A stretch of DNA of 64,000 nucleotides. Source: Desmodesmus armatus. Taxonomy: Eukaryota; Chlorophyta; Chlorophyceae; Sphaeropleales; Scenedesmaceae. Both the position numbers and the translations under genes were made by a program. The DNA lies in assembly GCA_007449985.2 (NCBI GenBank), contig VIIQ02000896.1, forward strand, positions 1 to 64,000, written 5' to 3'. This document shows positions 55,801-64,000 of the stretch, in pieces; the first letter of the stretch is position 1; every line of letters begins with the position of its first letter. The notes under the pieces were generated by a model. The model saw only the letters and a list, made by a program, of their open reading frames with translations, did not search any database and was not told the origin of the DNA.

Positions 55801-58800
55801 CATGCCAGCCCACCCCACCTGTTGAGCCGCTTGTGTACAGCAGGAAGAGGGGGTGCTCCGCCTCCACCCACTCCACCTCTGATGTGGTGGCCTGGCCCTC
55901 AATGGCGTCGCCGTACCACACATCCCGCCCCTCAACAAAGCTGCAGGCGCCCCTGGGGGCTGCCAGCTTGTTCTCATACACAACCACGTTGGGCACCTTC
56001 CAGCCTGCAACAAGTGACACCACAGTATTCACTTGTGTGCATTTCAGTTGTGTGCATTACAGTGCATAGAAAAAAGACGCCTTGCTGCACATGCAAGCAG
56101 CCCCACACCAACCCCACCCAAGTTAAGGGCACCAGGGCTCTGACAATAGCCCATAGCCTTGTGGTCGAGGAAAACTGGTGGTTTCACAACACTATATTTT
56201 CCGCCTCAGGCCCCCTGCTGCTTGGCGCTGCCCTGCTGCACTAGCTGCTGCTTCGGATGCAACTGCGCATGTCGTGTGCTCACCCTGCTTCTCGCACATG
56301 GCCAGTCCAGAGTCAGCAATGGCCTTGAGATCAATCTTCTTGTTGCCACGCATCACACCGCTGGCGGTCAGCAGCACCTTCGCCTCACAGTCATGCATGC
56401 GGCCTGCACACAGCAGCAGCAGGAGGTGCAATGCTTTCCTCATTTTTGTTGACACGCGGCTTACGTGGAAACATACGACTTAACAGCACCACATCTTCTA
56501 CTGCAATTATGCACCGTTCGAATTTGTGTGTAGACACAGGGAGTGGGAACAGGGAATTTGTGTGTATGGCGGCGTTGATACCATAACCTGAACAGCCCCA
56601 ACGTTGCGCGCGCAACAGGATTGTGCATGCCACTTGCTTGAACCCGTACCCACCTGCCAGAGCCTCTGCTGAGAAGCCACCAAACACCACGCTGTGAACG
56701 GCGCCAATGCGCGCGCACGCCAGCATGGCAATGGGCAGCTCACACACCATGGGCATGTAGATAGAGACTGCGTCACCCTTCTTCACACCAACGGAGCGCA
56801 GGTAGTTGGCCTGCACAACACATGACGCAGCACAGGAAGCCCACAGCAGTGACAATCAAGCACAACTTACTGCTGCGGCTATGCCCACTGAATTTGGCTG
56901 ATTGTAGGTAACTGCCGGCACAAGAGCTACAGCAATATACTGCCAACACACACGAACACAAAAAATCACACCCTAGTCGCCCCTGGTCTCCAGTGTGCCG
57001 CCATTGCTGCTGCAGCCTTCTGCTCAAGGCCACTCTGTGCTACGCTGGCACCGCCTTGCGCCAAATCGCCTCCTGCTGACACATGCACAACATGGACAGG
57101 TTGCTGTCGCTCCTGTACCTCAACATTCCATGTTTACTAACAATGGGTAGAGAGTTGGCCAACTCTCCTGCCGACCCCAGCACCCCCCCCCCGGGTGCCA
57201 GCTGTACCGTCTACTCACCAGCTGGCAGACCTCTTCCAGCACCTGCGTGTATGTCATCACCTTGTCCTGGCCCAAGTCATTGCCCTCCCACAGGAAGCAG
57301 GGCTGGTCACCACGCCCTGCACACACAACCGCACACACCGACATCAGACAAGTATCAGGTGAAACAATTCCATTATGATTAACACGTTTACCAACATGTG
57401 CGTGTCGGAACGCACTCTTTAAGCCTGTCGTCATGACATGCACTTGATGGTTGCAACTCATGTGTTGAACACACCAGCGCACACGCATGAAGGGGGAAAA
57501 TTGGACACCAAACACATGCACATCGCACCAAAACACACAGCGCCAGAGTCTCATCCGCACAGCAGTGCTGCTGCATAGCACTCTGAAGATACGGTGCAGT
57601 GGCCAGCGGCCAGACCCATGCACCCCCGCACGACAACAGTGACAACTGTCACTGAAACTCGACTGCTGATCACCACCACACTCCTCGCATCAACACCACA
57701 CACACCGCTGATGAACACCACACAATCAAGCCTGAGCAAGCAACCCCACATGCCCGCCTCAACAACCGCACCTGCAGCCACATGCCTGTCCAGTGCATTA
57801 TAGCAGATGTTGGTGGTGCCGCCCTTGAACCACTCCACACTGATGGGCCCCTTGCGCACATCAAAGTTCCAGTTGATGTGCTGCTCCTCCCACTGCTTCT
57901 CCCAGTGAAACTCCTTGGCCATGTCTGACCAGAAGCCGTTGGGGTCCTGAATGGAGCGGTTGTACATCTCCTCGTACTGCAGGACACACAACAGGTGATG
58001 CCGTGAGCACAGTTTTTTGATCAGGAGAATGCTTTCCTTATGTGGTAAGCTGTGCAAGGGCTGATGCTCATGCTGCTTCGCACCCATGTAAGACGCTCTT
58101 CGGCCTATAAACCCTTATCACTCCAACTGTCTTACACACGCAGCACAATGACACAGAACCACAGGCGTTGGGAGGCCCACTTCGATGATACTCTGCGATT
58201 GGCTGTGCCTGAGGGGTTGCATGTGTATGGTGTGAATGGTGTGGGTGAAGTCTGGCTGCAGCGCAAGCCTTGGGCCCAGCTCTGTACTTCTGTAACAGCC
58301 ACACACACTGCACTGGCACTGGCTGTGCACTCCCTGTGTCTACACACATATCACGACCAACTGCCAGTATGGTGATGAAGTAGCCCCCAACTTGCTGGTG
58401 GAGATGATTCCACACAGGCATGGCATGGTGTGACTGCGCCATCTGCTCGCACCTGCTTCTTGTTCTCCACAAAGGGTGTGAAGTGTGGGTAGGCATCAGG
58501 CACTGGGATCTGATCCAGCACTGCGGCATCAACCTTGCCAGCTGGGATTGAGTGGATGTCACGCAGGTCTGGCTTCATGCTGGTGCTGCCATTGACCTGT
58601 GCATGGAAACACAGCACAGCACACCACACCACAGCATGGTGACACACCACAGCATAGCAACACACACAGACAAGGGTGACGCATGACTGCAACCAGCAGC
58701 AATGCATGAACGGGTGATAAATATGCTTGCAGTTGAGAACTCTCCTCCCCTGATGCATCAGTGCAGACTTGATACTGTTGACACCTCCAGCTGCATGCAA

Positions 58801-59719
58801 GCACCACCAGCAACTGGCGAATGCCCGTCAATACATGCACATCTGGGTGAACACAACATCAGCATTGAGTGCAAGCCTCCTCCAGGTTGGGAAAGAAAGG
58901 CATCAAACATCCCCTTCCTGGGTTTAAGGCACGCCCAAGTCCCTACCAGTTGAAACACTGTGAGTGACTTGGGCATGGTAGGGACTTGGGCGTCCCTATG
59001 AACGCCCTGGCCTCGTAGGCACGAGGCCAGGGTGCTCATAGGGACGCCCAAGTCCCTACCAGTGTCAGATTGAGATGCGACATGCCCAAGTCCCTCTCAG
59101 TGTCCCAACCGGTAGGGACTCGCTATGAACACTGGAACGAAAGAAGGAGACCTGCAACCTCGTGCTGGCTGCCGCCCCAGGCCTGGTGGAGCCTCGTTGC
59201 GCCCAAAGTCTACGGACCCCCGAACAGAAACATTGCCGCGCCACGGTATGCAACAACAGCACACACAGCTGTTTGGGCAACCCCAAACAGAGAGGCCCCG
59301 GCGATAGGCTGCAGCCAGCCGAAATTCAGACACTGAAGGGTACCACCGGCAAATGCTCGCAACATCGCACGAGCTGCTGCTGCACCTACTTACCCCTGGC
59401 ACGGGGGACTTGCCCTTGTTCAGGGCAGATGAGGTGGAGTGGGGCTGTGAGCCCTTCACGGCTGATGCTGTGGCACCTGCACCAAGATCATGACACAGGT
59501 ATGCCTTGGGCACGCTGTACTGGGGTGCAACAGGCTGCTGTCAGTTGCAGGTGGACTCCGACAGCAGCAGCTGATGATCCAGGCGTATGTCAGCGTCGCA
59601 AGCATAATTCAACGCAAACAGATCATAATTCCTTGATCAATGAGAGTGAGCGCGATGCCCACGACAGCCCTGTTGCCCTGCTTTTGGGCTCGATGGCTCA
59701 CCATTCCGTTGCTCTCCAT
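52690..59719 (-). CDS. ACS: Acetyl-CoA synthetase (AMP-forming)
   Basis: Fourteen exons (59719-59702, 59537-59394, 58596-58453, 57976-57772, 57316-57219, 56810-56654, 56403-56284, 56004-55819, 55300-55056, 54784-54645, 54353-54140, 53643-53471, 53268-53052, 52839-52690) join to 736 aa. It makes acetyl-CoA from acetate, ATP and CoA. Visible family blocks: [14 protein letters not shown] (ATP loop, about 352-365), [37 protein letters not shown] (500-516), [20 protein letters not shown] with [20 protein letters not shown], and [15 protein letters not shown] with the catalytic, acetylatable Lys at about 698. The first exon (MESNGM) is inferred from a start codon and donor only; from VPKAYL onward the model is firm. 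Location (chloroplast, cytosol or glyoxysome) is not clear. Introns contain a hairpin element, a dispersed repeat and a triplicated exon end. Confidence 0.9.
53614..54030. repeat. About 143-bp triplication over an ACS splice acceptor
   Basis: Three tandem copies begin at 53614, 53756 and 53901. Each contains the 30 exon bases coding AWP(S/P)TLRTVY, the CTTCAG acceptor and intron sequence. Only the leftmost copy continues into open exon; the other two are exon stubs inside the intron. Confidence 0.85.
57356..57472 (+). repeat. Dispersed repeat family B, copy 2 (ACS intron)
   Basis: It matches 28243-28362: gtgaaacaattccattatga, acatgtgcgtgtcggaacgc, gtcatgacatgcacttgatg and a final tgttgaac. 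Confidence 0.75.
58977..59060. repeat. 84-bp foldback hairpin in an ACS intron
   Basis: Two 40-base arms (58977-59016 and 59021-59060) are reverse complements except for two positions, around a four-base loop. Arm ends read ggtagggacttgggcgtccc and gggacgcccaagtccctacc. Partial arm copies lie on each side (58931-58948 and about 59085-59120), so the element is probably nested or a remnant of several insertions. Confidence 0.9.
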
Positions 59720-60979
59720 TCTGAGCGCTCTTCTTGTTCAGAAACTTTTTCAGAAACATCCTTGCCAAACGCAGAGCACAGCAAAATCCTCAAAACAAGA
59801 AATCAGCAAGCTTGACAACGATCTGTAGAAATATGTTTCGCAATTTGATATGGGTCGCTCTTGCAACGAACAGTTGAATGGTCTGTAGTGATATGGTGTT
59901 CAGCTTTGTGTGCAGCCTCCACCACTGCCCTAATTGCACCAGCATGTTTGTCACCTCCCGTCAACCCGTCTGTACATATTCCCGTCGCAGTGTAAGGCGG
60001 GTAAGGCGGTTTACTGGCCAAGGTATGGTGAATTTAGACCTTACAGGCCTGTCACAGCGTGACACCCCCTACTTGGCATGCTCACTGCCAGGCTGGTCCA
60101 TCCCAATCCCGCCCTGCAGACCACCATCAACTTATGGGGCACATGCAAGTTGGCAATCGAGGCCCTGCGGTGTTTCTGAAAACTTGTCAATGGACACAGG
60201 GACTGAAGATATCACAAGGCCGCAGGGCGTCATGTGCAAACCACCCAGTCCCTACAAGCTCACAGCACCACCTCTTTCCTGCTGTCACACGTCATGCAGT
60301 GCATACCCCAGCCGCTTCTGGACAGCTACTGACTTGATTCATTGCTTCTCATCAGTGATCAATCAGTTACAGCAAAGGGCTGCACTGTCGCAGTGATGTA
60401 CACAACACCTGCAGCCGCTGCCAAACAGCAGCCATGCACAGCCTGGCCAACATGCTTGAGCTGTCAGGCAAAGTGCAAATGACGCTGCACACAATGAGTA
60501 TGGCCAGGACAACCAAATGCAGACGCATTGCCTCGATCTGCCGTCCTGCAACAAGAGATGTCTCCCAGCTGTCAGCAGCGGATCATCACGAGCCCCTACT
60601 GTCAGCTGACTGCTTGTTACTGATGATGGTTGCTGGTGATTGGTCAGCGAACCTGTCAGCTGACAACCAGACCCCCTGCTTGTCTGACAACCACACCCCC
60701 TGCTTGTCTGACAACCAGACCCCCTGCATGTCAACATTAATATCGTGGGAGGCTACAGCATACAAGTCCTGCGCACTTGTCTCAGTTCAGCAGCAGCCGA
60801 GGGCATGCCAGGGCACCACCAAGGGCAGCACAGGGCTTGGCCCCAAACAAACACAACCAACCAACACAACCAACTAGACAGCTCTGCTATTGGGTTCTGC
60901 CCAGCAAACAATTCGTAGCAAAGCAAAGAGAGGGAGGCTGAGAGGCACTACTTTTGGAGCCATATCACACACGGCTTGC
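59720..60979. other. Intergenic, ACS promoter side and ACR 3' side
   Basis: 1.26 kb without a recognisable gene. It contains three copies of a ~24-bp repeat, tgacaaccagaccccctgct, at about 60660-60731. The ACS promoter should lie in the left part. Confidence 0.5.
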
Positions 60980-63673
60980 TCAGTAAGACTCCTCCTTCTC
61001 CACCTCCGCCAGTGACAGGTAGTACTGCACAGCAGGACACGGCGGGCACACAGCAAACACACTGTTGTAGGAGCACTCATGATTGAACCCAGACCGGGAG
61101 TTGGCCCTGAAGCACACATGCAGCAAACAACATTGCTGTGCGTGATGCAGACAGCACGGCTGCAAATTAGCCCCCCCCCCCCCCCCCCCTGGCCAGGATA
61201 CGGCTGCCCTGGAAAGACCGTCTTGAAAAGTGCTACTCAGTGATTGGTGGACCCAGCAATGCATGCACACACCTGCAATGAGTTTGTCACCAGCTGCACC
61301 ATGGGGCCGTTGAGGGGCTCGCCGTGGTAGGTCACAAAGAACTCATCGCGCGCCTCATCGCCGATGGTGTCAATCTCCGCAGACACCACGTTGACGTTGA
61401 TGTCCTTCAGCACACTCACAACGTCCACCAGCAGGCCAGGCCTGCAGCACGACACACAGCTGCTGTCAGCAGGTACTGGATGCAAGGGCCCGCATGAGCC
61501 AACATGAGCATGCGCAAGCGCAGCAGCATTGTTGCAAGCAGCTCATCACGCATCAACAAGCAACAGATTATGGCATGCCACACCGCTGACACGATAAGGC
61601 CTCATCACCTTGCACATTGCATTCGATTGCAGTTCATGCTAAAAAGCCAGGTGACAGAAGTTCACAGGACGCGCTGACAAGTTGACCCAACATCACCAAC
61701 TGTGCCAACATCAACCAGGACCATGCACACACTGTTCCACCATCAAACCAGAACTTATGTTCAACACTCTGCACCCACACCGTTGTGACTGCAGTGCATG
61801 GTACGAACCTCAGCCCCTCACCTGTCTGCTGTGGTGACGTCCAGGATACTGCAGGAGCCGTTGGGTGCCTCCCGCACCTCAATGGTCGTCTGCACCACTG
61901 CGCGCGCCTTGGGGCCCAGGGGGTGCGTCTGGTCACGCTTGGGGATGGCCATGGACTTGCCGGCAGCAAGGCTCTCGGAGCTCTCCTGCAGGACCAACCA
62001 ACATGCAGGAGGTTGATGCCGCAAGCGGGGCACCATGCAGCGCCCATCTGGGTCGGCCTATAAAGCTGATGCATAGGCAGGCAGGTAGTTCTACAAGTAC
62101 TACTTTCTGCAGGGCGGGACCGGGCTGGAAATGAGGTGAGCTTTACATTTCTGTTCAGGTGCCTCTTCAGGTGCCTCTTCAACACGCTCATGAGACAGCG
62201 CACCCGTAGGATACTAGGGTGCTTGTTCTTGGTGGGGTGCAATGGCTCTTTGCACACCATGTGTCAACAAACTGCAAGCAGGCTCCTTGTGGCTGCTGGT
62301 GTGTATACACAGGGAGTGCATCCAGCCAATGCAACCATCCAAGAATGTGACATTCCGAAGTTGGGTATAAGCGCGTGGGGGCGCCCAGTACAAAACCGCA
62401 TTGTGTTGTGGCAGCTGCCAAAGCTCTGGCCACAGGCTGCCCGCGCTGTTGCGCAAAGCAACAGTCATGGTGAGCTGCCCGAATAGCTGCTGAGCTGCGC
62501 GTGCATGCTGATGCCGACATGCTGCGCCATGGAGTGGCAGCCACTGAAACTCACGGGGTGGAAGTACAGCATGTTGTTGATGATTGTCATGCGGATCTCC
62601 TCCAGGCGGCTGGACTTGAGGATCTTTTCACTGGTGGTGGCGTCAGTGACATACAGTGTGCTGGCCTTGCTGCCTGGCTTCAGTGCTGCCTTCCTGATGT
62701 TCAGTCCCAGATTCTTCAAAGCAGTGATCTGCAGGACAAACAAGCAGGACGACGTGAGAGCGTCATCACCACCACCACCACTGTTCAATGCACTTCTGCA
62801 AACCAGCTGCTGACTGGGCGCCAGAGACGCTTTCAGCAGGTAGGCTGCATTTAGACCCTCTGTGCCCTGCTCCGCCCCCCCCCCCCCCACACACACACAC
62901 ACACGCAACACCTGAAATCCTTCCATGCAGGAATATGCCCCCAAAGTTGAACCAAGGCAACAATGATTGCCTGTCCACATACAACTGCCTAGGTGTAGCT
63001 GGCAGGCATGCTCTTTTTGAGAAGACAGCTGCGCTCTCCTGGTGCTGCTGTGCTGCGCCTATCGCTCTGTCCTGGCAAGCTGTGCTGCCGGCTGCTACGG
63101 CGCTGCACTGATGCCTACCGTATCCAGCAGCTCTCCCAGCTTGTCTCCAAACTCCACAGTCACCTGCAACACAGGCGAAGTTCCCAACACTGTCAGGTGC
63201 CCATGCAGCACAGAATATGTGTGCTGAGCCCCCAGCACAACGTACCACTGTGGCGAATGGATCGCTCAGGTTGTCAATCTTCACTGTTGGAACGGGGCCG
63301 CTGTTCTTTGTGGCATCTGCAGTGGCTGTTGCACCATTGTTGGTTGCCTGCAGCCTGCATGAGCACCAGAGCAGTCGGGAGTGGAAGTCAGCACACCAGT
63401 AGCTGAGGGGGTCCCACCCTCACTGCCAAGGACCCCTTCCTTACCTGTTCAGCTGCACACCCGACACCTGGGGTGTGATTTGCTGGTACCGAGACACTCT
63501 GCAGGCGACGTGAGTAGCAGTTAGGGACGCCACAGCCTGAGGCACTCTCGATCTGGGGGAACGTGCCCAACCTACCGAGGAGCGCCCACGACGCAGGATG
63601 GGCGAGCCACTGGTGTCACATTGGCTCTACAGCTGCTCAGCCCGCTAACAGCTTTCTGCAAGAGTGCTGCCAT
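60980..63673 (-). CDS. ACR11: Chloroplast ACT-domain repeat protein, ACR11 type
   Basis: Eight exons (63673-63576, 63498-63445, 63354-63246, 63163-63119, 62728-62555, 61985-61822, 61441-61273, 61024-60980) join to 285 aa, close to plant ACR11. The N-terminus (MAALLQKAVSGLSSCRANVT) is a typical transit peptide. ACT domain 1 starts at VPTVKIDNLSDPFATVVTVE and runs through LLDTITALKNLGLNI. ACT domain 2 starts at SILDVTTADRPGLLVDVVSV and runs through DINVNVVSAEIDTIGDEARD. The C-terminus is YYLSLAEVEKEESY. ACT domains bind small ligands, usually amino acids. In plants ACR11 is reported to interact with glutamine synthetase/Fd-GOGAT, so a role in chloroplast nitrogen control is likely by family, not shown here. 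The 63354 acceptor was chosen over one seven bases away because only it keeps the frame. Confidence 0.9.
61169..61189. repeat. Poly-C tract in an ACR11 intron
   Basis: About 20 consecutive C. A second C-run followed by (CA)n lies in another intron of the same gene (62875-62905). Confidence 0.9.
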
Positions 63674-64000
63674 GCTGTCTCAGCCGAGTTTCGTGGACAC
63701 GTTTTGTGATGGAGGCACTGTTTGATTCCGCCGCAGAACACAATATCATTAGTCCTGACGACATACAGGCACTTGAAAGTCGCCACAAACCCTAATCGCA
63801 TGGTCACTGGTGTGGAGTCATTTTTGCCAGGTTGAGTGAGTGTTTCATTCACCTTCTGGGCCTTACCTCCGCTTGTTTCAGCGGTGCCTGGTGAAGCATA
63901 ACAACTTGAACGCTGCCCCCCACACCCCACCCCACTTGTGTTGTGGTGGTGGGGGGGGGGGGGGGGGGGCAGCACCCCCCCCCCCCCCCTCCCTGATCCC
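63674..64000. other. ACR11 upstream region and window end
   Basis: The ACR11 promoter and 5' UTR should lie here. From about 63949 to 63990 a G-run of ~20 and a C-run of ~15 form a foldback-capable pair. No gene was recognised. Confidence 0.55.

Noticed and set aside
1..64000. CRISPR arrays, bacterial operons, rRNA or tRNA genes
   Set aside because: The window is eukaryotic and spliced. The regular repeats seen are microsatellites, tandem duplications or the transposon array, and no rRNA or convincing tRNA cloverleaf was recognised by eye.

Overview
The window is nuclear DNA of a eukaryote, most likely a chlorophyte green alga with centrioles. Genes are split into many short exons with GT-AG introns (donors mostly GTGAGT/GTAAG, acceptors mostly CTGCAG). 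The proteins are plant- or alga-type: a chloroplast ACT-repeat protein, a SWEET transporter, an algal aquaporin and a FAS1 protein. A SAS-4/CPAP centriole gene argues for a flagellate or centriole-bearing lineage. Alanine and glutamine runs coded by CAG/GCA/CTG repeats are frequent. The taxon below chlorophyte cannot be fixed from the sequence. Exon models were joined by hand; for the main genes every exon joins in frame to a multiple of three, but single-base coordinate errors are possible.

Region 1 (1-8954) is a head-to-tail array of a 3.5 kb Tc1/mariner-like DNA transposon: a diverged right end, two full units, and a truncated third unit, with 76-bp direct repeats around the inner array. 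Each full unit has a two-exon DDE transposase. Its 780-nt intron holds a complete antisense ORF that looks like a Vsr/PD-(D/E)XK-type nuclease. This is the most unusual object in the window. Region 2 (8955-11960) has no convincing gene. Region 3 (11961-24734) holds an aquaporin (-), a WDR44-like WD40 protein (-) and, divergent from it, a SAM methyltransferase (+).

Region 4 (26347-37855) holds two adjacent minus-strand genes: SAS-4/CPAP and, upstream of it, a 1165-aa coiled-coil protein. Region 5 (38619-48815) is plus-strand: SWEET, FAS1 protein, F-box/LRR protein and a small charged coiled-coil protein. Region 6 (50310-63673) is minus-strand: Elongin C, acetyl-CoA synthetase and a chloroplast ACR11-type ACT protein.

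Apart from the two neighbouring centriole/cilium candidates, the genes look like unrelated housekeeping and transport functions. Introns carry at least three families of short dispersed repeats, a large hairpin, poly-C tracts, and three independent tandem duplications that copy a splice acceptor with its adjoining exon end.
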